Source of the DNA: Planctomycetaceae bacterium
GTDB taxonomy: Bacteria; Planctomycetota; Planctomycetia; Planctomycetales; Planctomycetaceae
DNA length: 32,179 nucleotides
Direction of reading: 5' to 3'
NCBI GenBank assembly: GCA_028284485.1
Contig: JANQRQ010000272.1
Span: 1-32,179 of the forward strand
This document shows, piece by piece, positions 8,273 to 15,906 of this stretch. Made by a program: the position numbers and the translations under genes. The stretch's first letter is position 1. Each line of letters begins with the position of its first letter. The notes below the pieces were generated by a model. That model was not told the origin of the DNA and did not search any database. It saw nothing but the letters and a program-made list of their open reading frames with translations.

Positions 8273-9736
8273 TCAGTTACTGTGCGATGCTTCGCTTGGC
8301 TCTTTCGAGAAGACGATCGGCAGGATCATCATGATGCCGATCCCCAATAGCAGCAGGTTGGAGTCTAGCATCGAAACCTGCGGCGCCGCGGCGCCGGTCG
8401 GCAAATCGAGCATAGCCCCCGCACCGCCGGCGAGCCAATCGTTAAAGCGCAGGTTCACCACCAACGCTACCACGCCCCATAGCACCGACATCGTCGTCAG
8501 CATCACTCGTCGCGCGGCTGTCGGACCGTCCCGCTGAATCGTGCGCGTACTCCAAACAAACATGCCGATATCCACTGCCAGAATGACGCCCAGGCTTAAC
8601 CAGTCGGCGGAGTAATAGGCCATCGCCAGCAGAAAAGCTGTGCCACCAAACAGTCCCGCACCCAGCGATAGTTTCACATGCAGAGCATTCGACCAAGGTG
8701 ATTCGATGCGCGGCGGATGATTCTGCGTCCCCTCTTCGATTTGGATCGTCCGCTGGCGGCGGTTGAAGTAGTAGGCCATCGCCGAAATCACCAGCGCGAA
8801 CACGATCCACATCACCGCGTTAAATCGAACGAATTGTTCACCGGTCATCGAGCCGCGAAACTCGACGAGTCCGAAATTCAGACCAATGAACGTGATAACC
8901 GTCAACGCGATGACGATCCCCTTGTGAATGACAAATCGCTTTTCGCGTGGGGTATGCGATGCACGAATTCCGGCGACCACGCCGTAAACGCCGCCGAAAA
9001 TTCCGAGCAAGGGCCCCAACCAGAACGCCAGCAAGCCCAGCGGCTTTGCGCCGGAGACTCCCAGCAGCGTTCCGCCGCCGGTCGCGGTCGCCGCTTTTGT
9101 TCCGATCGCGGGTAGCGCTGCCAGCACCGCCAACGAGAAACCGGGGCTGGGAGCCGTGTCACTCAGTGTTTCCTCGACCAAGGCGGCGACCTGTTCCTTG
9201 AGCATCGCCCGGCCGCGTTCTAGCCGCTTGCGCACAGTCGCTTCGTTGAGTTCCAAAGCCGACGCCACATCCGCCACCGATTGCTCCTGGCGGTAGAACA
9301 GAATCATCGGCTCGCGGTATGTTTCCGGGATTTGTTCGAGCGATCGCCAGACGATTTGCTCTTGTTCCTTACTGATTGCCGCCTCGGTCGGATCATCTTG
9401 TTGTGCTTCGGCGATCGCCAGCGCGTCGGTCGTCACCTCGGTTTGTCGCTCGCGGCGGTTCGCTGAATTGGCGAGATTGCGCGCGATTCCGCAAAGCCAG
9501 CTTCCCAACCGCTCGGTCGACTTAAGCGTCGGCAATTTTTGCCACGCAGTGACAAACGTATCTTGCGCCAGCTCTTCGCTGCGCGCCAGGTTGCCATGGC
9601 AACGATTGTAAATGACGCCCGTTACCACACCTTGATACCGGCGGACAATGGCTGCGAACGCGTCTCGCTCGCCGGCGAGACTGGCAGCGACCAATTGAGC
9701 GTCAGGTCTGTTCGAGTTTTCTGTGACGGTTGACAC
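8273..9736 (-). CDS. ECF sigma factor fused to a multi-pass membrane domain
   Basis: A 487-residue protein. Residues about 12-95 are sigma-70 region 2 (FAAIVRRYQGVVTGVIYNRC, SEELAQDTFVTAW, LGSWLCGIARN). Residues about 130-185 are region 4, with the helix-turn-helix VADVASALELNEATVRKRLE and the linker IPETYREPMILFY. From about 233 to the end there are about seven hydrophobic segments (for example LLAFWLGPLLGIFGGVYGVV, MWIVFALVISAMAYYF, LLLLGIGIMMILPIVF). The sigma factor is therefore physically tied to the membrane, and no separate anti-sigma gene is next to it. The start is GTG at 9734-9736 with GGGGAG seven bases upstream; the longer frame to 9823 is rejected because it runs into repeat R7. 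Sigma activity is inferred from the domains. The target promoters and the signal are unknown. Confidence 0.88.
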   Translation of the reverse strand: MSTVTENSNRPDAQLVAASLAGERDAFAAIVRRYQGVVTGVIYNRCHGNLARSEELAQDTFVTAWQKLPTLKSTERLGSWLCGIARNLANSANRRERQTEVTTDALAIAEAQQDDPTEAAISKEQEQIVWRSLEQIPETYREPMILFYRQEQSVADVASALELNEATVRKRLERGRAMLKEQVAALVEETLSDTAPSPGFSLAVLAALPAIGTKAATATGGGTLLGVSGAKPLGLLAFWLGPLLGIFGGVYGVVAGIRASHTPREKRFVIHKGIVIALTVITFIGLNFGLVEFRGSMTGEQFVRFNAVMWIVFALVISAMAYYFNRRQRTIQIEEGTQNHPPRIESPWSNALHVKLSLGAGLFGGTAFLLAMAYYSADWLSLGVILAVDIGMFVWSTRTIQRDGPTAARRVMLTTMSVLWGVVALVVNLRFNDWLAGGAGAMLDLPTGAAAPQVSMLDSNLLLLGIGIMMILPIVFSKEPSEASHSN

Positions 9737-9774
9737 GATCGGCTCCCCAACTTTGCAGGCTGTTGTCGTATGAT

Positions 9775-9897
9775 TAGAGCGGTAGACTTTTTGTGAGCGT
9801 ACCTGGCTCGTGGACTCCGGCAATCAAAGAACAAAACGCGATTGTCGCGGCCACGAATCAGCGAAATACGCTGAAAGACAACAGTAAGTGGTCGGTT
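9775..9897 (+). repeat. R7 dispersed repeat, copy 1 (about 120 bp)
   Basis: It starts TAGAGCGGTAGACTTTTTG and contains AAAACGCGATTGTCGCGGCC and AATACGCTGAAAGACAACAG. It aligns along its length with 28193-28303. It lies in the promoter side of the ECF gene. Confidence 0.7.
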
Positions 9898-10019
9898 GCC
9901 TCCTATGCGTGACAAAGAATTTATGGTGGTGGCATTCTTTCTGTCAGCATTTTACCCGAAGTGTCGTCGCAGAAACGATTTGGCGATCGAAGATTCTCGT
10001 TGGATTTCTGGGAATTTAC

Positions 10020-10046
10020 GGCTCAGCAGGAGCTTCGCCCTTCCGG
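10020..10046 (+). repeat. R5 repeat, copy 3
   Basis: GGCTCAGCAGGAGCTTCGCC then CTTCCGG. It is adjacent to an R1 pair, in the 9737-10134 gap that otherwise holds R7 and no recognisable gene. Confidence 0.75.
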
Positions 10047-10055
10047 TTTATGCGC

Positions 10056-10121
10056 GTAGGGTGCATGCATGCACGCAACTTCTTTCTAATTTCGATTGGT
10101 GCGTGCGAGCACGCACCCTAC
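10056..10121. repeat. R1 inverted pair in front of the first membrane paralogue
   Basis: Units at 10056-10076 (GTAGGGTGCATGCATGCACG) and 10098-10121 (GGTGCGTGCGAGCACGCACC then CTAC) in opposite orientation. The second unit ends only 13 bp before the GTG start of the next gene and a matching pair precedes its paralogue. Read in frame, the repeat gives VRASTHPT, which can be mistaken for an N terminus. Confidence 0.8.
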
Positions 10122-10134
10122 ATGGAGGCGTATC

Positions 10135-10668
10135 GTGCCAACTCACACGCGACAGCGGATTTCAGTGGCCACCGTCGCCGTTCGCGTCTGGTTGGGATTC
10201 TCGATCGCGGGCTCATGCGTGGCAATCATCTACGCATTAATCTATGCGATCCTAATCTGGGCATCAGGCGGAATTGACAACACTCCAGGAAACTACGGAG
10301 TGTCCATGTATGCGATAGCGTTCGGAAAACAAGGAATTGCCGCTGGCATCTTTGTCGCGTCGATCTGCTTTTGGCAAAGCCTTGCCGAATGGTCTAATAG
10401 CACGCTTTCGAAGAATGGCATCGCCTACTTCGGGTCTCTGATGCTTGTTGTTGGAATGCTAATTGGCATTGATTTTCTATTTCCACCAGAGCGTTCCTAT
10501 CCAGTGCTTACAGTTTTGGCGATCGCGATCGGGGTTGGTGCGCTCATTGCCTACCCAATACAACGCGGTCGTCCGCGTGACGATACGATCGTCCTGTGTT
10601 CTGTCTTCGGTGCGATGCTGTTGTTGGTCTTGGCAATTGCAATGTTGCAAATCGTTTTACAGCTGTAG
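10135..10668 (+). CDS. Four-helix membrane protein, paralogue A
   Basis: A 177-residue integral membrane protein with about four hydrophobic helices: around residues 15-40, 58-78, 95-115 and 122-170, the last possibly two. There is no signal peptide and no known domain. It is paralogous to the next gene; both share TRQRIS near the start, FWQxLAEWS, YFGS, the LFPP loop and PIQRG. The GTG at 10135-10137 is chosen because GGAGG lies six bases upstream. An apparent upstream start at 10096 would only translate repeat R1 and is rejected. The two genes form a tandem pair reading the same way, probably arising by duplication of a segment that included the R1 pair. The function is unknown; a small inner-membrane or intracellular-membrane protein is all that can be said. 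Confidence 0.7.
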   Translation: MPTHTRQRISVATVAVRVWLGFSIAGSCVAIIYALIYAILIWASGGIDNTPGNYGVSMYAIAFGKQGIAAGIFVASICFWQSLAEWSNSTLSKNGIAYFGSLMLVVGMLIGIDFLFPPERSYPVLTVLAIAIGVGALIAYPIQRGRPRDDTIVLCSVFGAMLLLVLAIAMLQIVLQL

Positions 10669-10672
10669 GCTC

Positions 10673-10738
10673 GTAGGGTGCGTGCTTGCACGCACCGTCT
10701 TTTTGAATTCGATTGGTGCGTGCGAGCACGCACCCGAC
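10673..10738. repeat. R1 inverted pair in front of the second membrane paralogue
   Basis: Units at 10673-10696 and 10715-10738 in opposite orientation, 18 bp apart. The left flank starts 4 bp after the stop of paralogue A and the right unit ends 13 bp before the GTG of paralogue B. The spacing to the gene matches the 10056 pair exactly. Confidence 0.82.
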
Positions 10739-10751
10739 ATTGAGGCGTATC

Positions 10752-11270
10752 GTGCCAACTCCAACGCGACAGCGGATTTCACTGGTCACCGTCGGTGTTC
10801 GCGTCTGGCTGTCGTTTTCGTTTGCAGCGTTTACCGTGATGGTCGTGTACGGTCTGATCGTCTTCCTGGGTGTCGCTTATCTCGGGCCGAGTACAACAGG
10901 GAGTTTCGATCCTTTCAGCATGATGCTCGCCCCATCTGTGATCGGACTGGGGGTCGGAGTCCTTGTTGCTTCGTTCAGTTTCTGGCAGGGTCTGGCTGAA
11001 TGGTCCCAACTGCGACTTGCAAACTACCGACTGGCATATTTTGGTTCCATGTTGCTCATTGTCGGCCCGCTTGTGATTTGGGATCTGCTCTTTCCGCCCA
11101 AATACGATTTTCCCGGTCGATTGATTCTTGGATCGATGATTGGACTCGGCACAATTGTCGTCGGACCAATTCAACGCGGGTGGCCATACAATGGCACGTT
11201 AATCCTGGGGACCATTTTGGGGGCGATTGAAATGGTGATCTTTTTGGGCGTTGCAGGATCATGGCGTTAG
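10752..11270 (+). CDS. Four-helix membrane protein, paralogue B
   Basis: A 172-residue membrane protein with the same helix pattern and signature segments as the preceding gene: FWQGLAEWS, YFGSMLLIVG, LLFPPKY and GPIQRGWP. The GTG at 10752-10754 follows GAGGCGTATC, the same start context as paralogue A. The first ten residues of the two proteins are almost identical (VPTxTRQRIS), and the DNA around the start is also conserved, including the R1 pair just upstream. The body has diverged considerably, so the duplication is not recent, or the 5' part is kept similar by gene conversion. It has no catalytic motif or known family. Confidence 0.7.
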   Translation: MPTPTRQRISLVTVGVRVWLSFSFAAFTVMVVYGLIVFLGVAYLGPSTTGSFDPFSMMLAPSVIGLGVGVLVASFSFWQGLAEWSQLRLANYRLAYFGSMLLIVGPLVIWDLLFPPKYDFPGRLILGSMIGLGTIVVGPIQRGWPYNGTLILGTILGAIEMVIFLGVAGSWR

Positions 11271-11338
11271 CTACATCGTGAGGCACGACCGTGTTTACTT
11301 CTTGGACTTAGCGGCTTCGCGCGAGACACAGTGACCCA

Positions 11339-11365
11339 CTGGATTCCCGCCTCCGCGGGAATGAC
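11339..11365. repeat. R2 palindrome
   Basis: GGATTCCCGCCTCCGCGGGA then ATGAC, a compact palindrome. It is preceded at 11305-11330 by a fragment of R4 in reverse orientation (TTAGCGGCTTCGCGCGAG). Confidence 0.75.
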
Positions 11366-11370
11366 AATTC

Positions 11371-11394
11371 GTAGGGTGCGTGCTTGCACGCACC
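11371..11394 (+). repeat. R1 palindrome, single unit
   Basis: GTAGGG then TGCGTGCTTGCACGCACC, directly after the R2 palindrome. The R2-R1 pairing recurs at 12925-13002. Confidence 0.78.
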
Positions 11395-11531
11395 GATTCT
11401 CTCAATGATCTCCGTGCCCTCTGTGGCCAGATGTGCTGATACAAAATCACGCCGGAAGAGTTATTGGACTCATCCTCTTGTGAACCGCCGGGTCGTATCC
11501 GTTTTTTGACGTTCTTCAATGACTAGTCGAT

Positions 11532-11559
11532 CGGCTCAGCAGGAGCTTCGCCTTCCCGG
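11532..11559 (+). repeat. R5 repeat, copy 4
   Basis: GGCTCAGCAGGAGCTTCGCC then TTCCCGG. It lies about 50 bp upstream of the NADH dehydrogenase start. The 11271-11606 gap is filled by R4 fragment, R2, R1 and R5 with no gene. Confidence 0.75.
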
Positions 11560-11606
11560 ATTTGGCTCCGCTTGCCGAATTCGACGGGCCACCTAACAAT
11601 GACCGC

Positions 11607-12881
11607 ATGACGGACGAACGAAAACAGGTGGTCATCGTCGGCGGAGGCTTCGCGGGGCTAAACGCGGCCAAAGCGTTGCGGTCGGAACGTCGCGTCGATG
11701 TCACTCTTATCGATCGGCGAAATCATCATCTGTTTCAACCGTTGTTGTACCAGGTGGCGATGGCGGGGCTCAGCCCGGCAGAAATCGCCATGCCAATCCG
11801 CAGCATCCTCTCGGGTCAATCGAATTGTCGAGTCGTCCAAGGAAATGTCACCAAAATCGATTTCGATCGACAGACAGTCGTTGCCGACTTCGGCGAAGTT
11901 CCATACGACTATCTGCTGCTCGCCTGTGGAGCCCGCCATAGTTACTTCGGCCACGATGAATGGGAAAAGTTTGCACCAGGTCTGAAGACGATTGAGCAGG
12001 CAACGGAGATCCGCCGCCGCGTGCTGAGTGCATTCGAAGAAGCCGAGCGAACCGACGACACTGCCGAACGTCGCCGCCAATTGACGTTTGTCGTTGTCGG
12101 AGGCGGGCCGACCGGCGTGGAATTGGCCGGTGCGATCGGCGAGATGAGCCGTTTCACGTTGGCCCGCGATTTTCGCAATATCGATTCGAAGTTGGCGCGG
12201 ATCATTTTGGTGGAAGCCGGTCCGCGAATACTCCCGATGTTTACCGAAGATATGGCGAGCCGCGCCACCCGCGATTTAGAAGAACTCGGTGTGCAGGTTT
12301 GGACTTCCAGCCAGGTGACGAACATCGACGACCGCGGCGTCGACATTTCCAACGAGCGAATTGAAGCGGCCACCGTTTTGTGGGCTGCCGGTGTCGAAGC
12401 CTCGTCGCTGGGTAAAACTTGCGGTCTCGAAACCGATCGGCAAAGCCGCGTGGTTGTGGGGACCGACTTGACGATTCCCAACCATCGCAACGTGTTTGTG
12501 GCAGGTGACCAGGCAAGTTTCACGCATGGAACAGAACGCCCGCTCCCCGGTGTTGCGCCGGTTGCCATGCAGCAGGGTCAATACTTTGGCAAGGCGATCC
12601 GCTGCGATTTGCAGGGTAAGCCGCGGCCCGATTTTCAGTACGTCGACAAAGGACAGTTGGCGACGATTGGTCGGAGCAAAGCGATTGCTGCCGTCGGCCG
12701 CTTCAAGTTCAAGGGCTTCTTCGCCTGGTTAGTGTGGCTGGTGGTGCACATTTACTTTCTGACCGGCTTTCGCAATCGGCTGTTTGTGGTGCTGAGTTGG
12801 GCCTGGTCGTATTTGACGTTTCGCCGGGGCGCGCGGTTGATAGTGGGGAAGAGTTGGCAGAACGAGTCGCCGAAGGAATGA
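11607..12881 (+). CDS. ndh: Type II NADH:quinone oxidoreductase (NDH-2)
   Basis: A 424-residue FAD enzyme that passes electrons from NADH to quinone at the membrane without pumping protons. It has two dinucleotide-binding folds: VVIVGGGFAGLNAA near residues 8-21 for FAD, and VVVGGGPTGVELAG near 162-175 for NADH. Further family marks are HHLFQPLLYQVA (40-51), the FAD-contacting FVAGD (297-301) and the quinone-site motif AMQQGQ (320-325). The C-terminal third has amphipathic and hydrophobic helices (FFAWLVWLVVHIYFLTG) that would attach it to the membrane. The length suits the family. The start at 11607 sits five residues before the first beta strand; the ribosome site is weak. It is monocistronic, between repeat clusters. 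Ferredoxin- or sulfide-quinone reductases are relatives, but the motifs favour NDH-2. Confidence 0.9.
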   Translation: MTDERKQVVIVGGGFAGLNAAKALRSERRVDVTLIDRRNHHLFQPLLYQVAMAGLSPAEIAMPIRSILSGQSNCRVVQGNVTKIDFDRQTVVADFGEVPYDYLLLACGARHSYFGHDEWEKFAPGLKTIEQATEIRRRVLSAFEEAERTDDTAERRRQLTFVVVGGGPTGVELAGAIGEMSRFTLARDFRNIDSKLARIILVEAGPRILPMFTEDMASRATRDLEELGVQVWTSSQVTNIDDRGVDISNERIEAATVLWAAGVEASSLGKTCGLETDRQSRVVVGTDLTIPNHRNVFVAGDQASFTHGTERPLPGVAPVAMQQGQYFGKAIRCDLQGKPRPDFQYVDKGQLATIGRSKAIAAVGRFKFKGFFAWLVWLVVHIYFLTGFRNRLFVVLSWAWSYLTFRRGARLIVGKSWQNESPKE

Positions 12882-12924
12882 AGGACCGCTTCAGTTTTCT
12901 GATTTCGTCGGCAGGCCGCCGCGC

Positions 12925-13002
12925 CGTCATTCCCGCGCAGGCGGGAATCCAGTCTTGCGCAAGAGATTTACAGGAAACGGTGCGTGCAAGCACGCACCCT
13001 AC
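12925..13002. repeat. R2 palindrome followed by an R1 unit
   Basis: R2 at 12925-12952 (CGTCATTCCCGCGCAGGCGG then GAATCCAG) and R1 in reverse at 12979-13002 (GGTGCGTGCAAGCACGCACC then CTAC). They lie between the 3' ends of the convergent NDH-2 and helicase genes, where they could act as a bidirectional RNA 3'-end structure. Confidence 0.75.
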
Positions 13003-13020
13003 TTGGCTTTGTCCTTCCGA

Positions 13021-13051
13021 CAGGTGGCACAGACATTCCTGTCTGTGGCGA
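13021..13051. repeat. R3 palindrome, copy 1
   Basis: CAGGTGGCACAGACATTCCT then GTCTGTGGCGA; the core ACAGACATTCCTGTCTGT is a hairpin. It starts 15 bp after the helicase stop codon on the helicase strand. Confidence 0.75.
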
Positions 13052-13065
13052 GTCGCCACGAAGAA

Positions 13066-14421
13066 TCAACCTTTCGCGTTAGCTGGCCTTTGCTTACGCC
13101 GTGACGATCGGTTGCGCTTGCGGCCGGCTGATGCGTTGGAGCGTGGCTTAAACCTTCGGCGCGGCCCACCATTTCGGGAACCCGATTTTGCATTGCTCGT
13201 TGTCCCCGATTGTTGCGGCTGCGAATTTCCGGCGAGAGATTGCTTGGCTGCCGTCGACTGCTGCTGTCGCTCATTTTTCGGTAGTCTTTGGACATCGACC
13301 GTGCGTCGAATCAAACGTTCAATCCGCTTGAGGTACGACCGTTCATCGCCACTGCAAAACGCCATCGATTCGCCCTCGGCTCCCGCTCGTGCCGTGCGGC
13401 CAATGCGATGGACATAGACCTCGGGGATCTCCGGAAGATCATAATTGATGACATGCGATACACCCGGCATATGCAGACCGCGGGCCGCCACGTCGGTCGC
13501 GACTAAAACCGGTGGTCGCGGCGACGAAAACTTTTCGAGGGCCCGTTCACGTGCGGCTTGTGTTTTGTCGCCGTGAATCGCCAGCGCCGCAATGCGTTCT
13601 CGTTTCAGATGTCGCACGAGGCGATCGTCGCCTCGATTGGTTCGGCAGAACACCAAATGACGTTCGCCATCAACCGATTGCAAAAAGTCGACCAGTGCTG
13701 CCGCTTTTTGCGGTTTCTCCACAAAGGCGACCGACTGCTTAATCTTGTCGGGTGTCGACGCCTCAGGAGTCGCCTGCACCGTTTTCGGATTATTCAACCA
13801 GCGTGAGGCCAAACGCCGAATCTCACCCGGCATGGTGGCCGAGAACATCAGCGTTTGACGCTGCTCGGGAATCTCGGCCACGATCTTTTTCAAATCGTGA
13901 ATGAATCCCATGTCGAGCATTTGGTCGGCTTCGTCCAGGATGAGCACCTGCAGATTCTGCAGATGGACAAATCCCTGATTCATTAAATCGAGCAAACGTC
14001 CCGGCGTTGCGATGACGATATCGGTGCCCGATCGCAGCGAGTTGGTTTGCGGATGCTGGCTAACGCCGCCATAAATCACCGTTTGTCTTAGTGGCGTATC
14101 ACGACCATACGTGCTGAAGCTTTTCTGAACCTGATTGGCGAGTTCACGGGTTGGCGTGAGTACCAAGGCCCGAATTGGTCGGCGCTGTTTACGGCGACCC
14201 TTCGATGGTTGCTTGGGCGGCTTCTTGGTTAAGAGGTGATGCAGCGTCGGCAGCGCAAACGCAGCGGTTTTGCCCGTTCCGGTCTGTGCACATCCCAGCA
14301 CATCGCTACCGGCGAGAATCAAAGGAATCGCCTGGCTTTGAATTGGTGTCGCAGTGGAATAGCCCTGTCGCTTTACGGCGCGCAGCAGCTCGGGGTCCAA
14401 CCCCATTTCGTCAAAATTCAT
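13066..14421 (-). CDS. rhlE: DEAD-box ATP-dependent RNA helicase, RhlE type
   Basis: A 451-residue helicase that unwinds RNA duplexes, likely in ribosome assembly or RNA turnover. All core motifs are visible in order: Q motif GYSTATPIQ (20-28), Walker A AQTGTGKT (45-52), PTRELA (90-95), GG, TPGR (139-142), DEAD (163-166), SAT (194-196), VFCRT, ATDVAARG and HRIGRTARAG. After about residue 375 the tail is low in complexity, basic and rich in Gln, Ser, Arg and Asn, ending in a Lys/Arg cluster; such tails bind RNA nonspecifically. The ATG is followed at once by the typical MNFDEMGL start. The gene is alone on its strand, divergent from the beta-helix gene. Other DEAD-box subfamilies (SrmB, CsdA) fit less well by length. 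Confidence 0.92.
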   Translation of the reverse strand: MNFDEMGLDPELLRAVKRQGYSTATPIQSQAIPLILAGSDVLGCAQTGTGKTAAFALPTLHHLLTKKPPKQPSKGRRKQRRPIRALVLTPTRELANQVQKSFSTYGRDTPLRQTVIYGGVSQHPQTNSLRSGTDIVIATPGRLLDLMNQGFVHLQNLQVLILDEADQMLDMGFIHDLKKIVAEIPEQRQTLMFSATMPGEIRRLASRWLNNPKTVQATPEASTPDKIKQSVAFVEKPQKAAALVDFLQSVDGERHLVFCRTNRGDDRLVRHLKRERIAALAIHGDKTQAARERALEKFSSPRPPVLVATDVAARGLHMPGVSHVINYDLPEIPEVYVHRIGRTARAGAEGESMAFCSGDERSYLKRIERLIRRTVDVQRLPKNERQQQSTAAKQSLAGNSQPQQSGTTSNAKSGSRNGGPRRRFKPRSNASAGRKRNRSSRRKQRPANAKG

Positions 14422-14920
14422 TCGTCAACTTTCCCAGCGTGGCTGGATCGCCTCGAACGATCGGCCAGCGCGAACAATGAGCGCTTGGGTGCGGTTCGAG
14501 GACTTTCAAGATCAGCGAGTGACAATCGGCACCGGGCGCAAAATCCCTGCCGAAGTCGTACAAAGGTTTCGCCCTGAAAAGAAGAATGCTCAGAGGCTAT
14601 CGCTGAGAAGTCGACCAGACAGAACGAGTCGCGTCTGCCAACACGGCGACGCGAAAGTCAGGGGCGAAATCATCCAATCGCGGTCGAACAGAGATGTCCT
14701 GAAGATTCCCGCGATGGGTCAGGCAGACCAACTGGTCGAATCTGAGTAAACGTTGGCGAGCTGTTTATTTGACCGCCAATTCACCCCTCGATGACGCCAG
14801 TATAGCCGTCATGATAGAATCGTCAATGCCACGCGAATCGGCGAAATGCCGATGAAACGGCGCTCGTCAAGCGTCGATCGGTTGTTGTTTCTACTCTGAA
14901 TGGCGGAGAATAACGCACGA
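14422..14920. other. Divergent intergenic region, no feature identified
   Basis: About 500 bp between the divergent helicase and beta-helix genes. None of the dispersed repeats occurs here. Open frames are short and have no recognisable content. A long untranslated leader for the helicase, as seen in some cold-inducible DEAD-box genes, is possible but no motif supports it. Confidence 0.4.
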
Positions 14921-15901
14921 ATGACATCGAATCGTCTTCGAAATCTAATAGTTATTGGCGCCACACTCGTCCCGTTTTTTTCTATTGCGCATGCCGAAAA
15001 TGCGATTGGCGTCCAAGGCACGGTAGGTTGTAACGAGAGTCCGCAACGCGTGCAGCGCCTGCAGATTACAAAGCCGGGCGTCTACGAGAACTACTTGGTC
15101 GACAGCAACTGGGCCGGCGGCAATCGCGTGAAGATCACGGCCGACAATGTGACGCTTCGCAATTGCGAAATCCGCAATGCCACTGGAAACGGCGTGGGAG
15201 TCTTTGGCAAGAACGTCACGATCGAGAACTGTTATATCCATCATCTCCTTCATTCGACGTACGATCAGCAGCATGACGCGCACGGAATCACGGGGCGGTG
15301 GAGCAATGTGACGATCCGCAATTGCGAGATCTGCTATGTCTCGGGCGACTGCGTGCAATTTGATCCAGATCGTCGGTTCGCGGGAGAAGCGCTCATTGAG
15401 AATTGCACACTGTGGACGGGCCCACTTCCTGCGGATGCTGCCGGTTTCCAACAGGGCGAACGACCCGGTGAGAACGCATTCGATTCGAAAACACCTCCGG
15501 ATGGGCCACGCTGCCGGCTGACGATCCGCAACTGTGTGATGTACGGTTGGAACCAGCCGGGGCAAATCGGCAACATGGCGGCCTTGAATCTGAAAGAACA
15601 TTTACAGGCCACGATCGAGAACTGTTTGTTTCGCGACAATGAGATTTGTTTTCGATTGCGCGGCCCCACGAGTCGCGGCGGCGCGCTGGTCACGATCAGC
15701 GACTGTGCTTTGTTCGATTCGCAAGTCGGCATTCGTATGGAGAGCAACATTCGCGATTTGAAAATCCGCAATCTGGCGTTCGGCGCGGGAGTCGAAAGAA
15801 AATATCGTCGATCTGGGCGGGGAACGTTCCCCGGATACGACAATGAAGGCGAAACGACTGCCGATTCGTTTGAAGCGATTTTGAAGAACGGATGGGAGTA
15901 A
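14921..15901 (+). CDS. Secreted right-handed beta-helix protein
   Basis: A 326-residue exported protein. A signal peptide (core LIVIGATLVPFFSIAHA) ends near residue 24. The rest is a parallel beta-helix: short repeats with stacked Asn/Cys such as VTLRNCEIRN, VTIENCYIHH, VTIRNCEICY, LTIRNCVMYG and ATIENCLFRD. This fold is used by pectate lyases and related polysaccharide-active or surface proteins. HSTYDQQHDAHGI and SGDCVQFDPDR are candidate ligand-side loops, but I cannot identify a catalytic set. The ATG at 14921 directly precedes the signal peptide, with GGAG 13 bases upstream; an in-frame ATG at 14900 is the alternative. The next gene starts 5 bp after the stop, so the two are probably cotranscribed and act on the same substrate, an inference. 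Confidence 0.8.
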   Translation: MTSNRLRNLIVIGATLVPFFSIAHAENAIGVQGTVGCNESPQRVQRLQITKPGVYENYLVDSNWAGGNRVKITADNVTLRNCEIRNATGNGVGVFGKNVTIENCYIHHLLHSTYDQQHDAHGITGRWSNVTIRNCEICYVSGDCVQFDPDRRFAGEALIENCTLWTGPLPADAAGFQQGERPGENAFDSKTPPDGPRCRLTIRNCVMYGWNQPGQIGNMAALNLKEHLQATIENCLFRDNEICFRLRGPTSRGGALVTISDCALFDSQVGIRMESNIRDLKIRNLAFGAGVERKYRRSGRGTFPGYDNEGETTADSFEAILKNGWE

Positions 15902-15906
15902 TCATC

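Noticed and set aside
9737..9823. Upstream extension of the ECF protein
   Set aside because: It runs into repeat R7, and the GTG at 9736 has a good GGGGAG site.
10096..10134. Upstream start giving VRASTHPT at the N terminus of the membrane paralogues
   Set aside because: That peptide is translated repeat R1. It also appears wherever R1 is read in this frame, and a strong ribosome site supports the GTG at 10135.
10056..10738. CRISPR array made of the R1 palindromes
   Set aside because: Units are in alternating orientation, irregularly spaced, separated by genes and present elsewhere as singles; no cas genes are nearby.
12734..13417. 227-codon plus-strand frame over the NDH-2 and helicase 3' ends
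   Set aside because: It crosses repeats R1-R3 and the antisense of the helicase tail; the composition is not protein-like.
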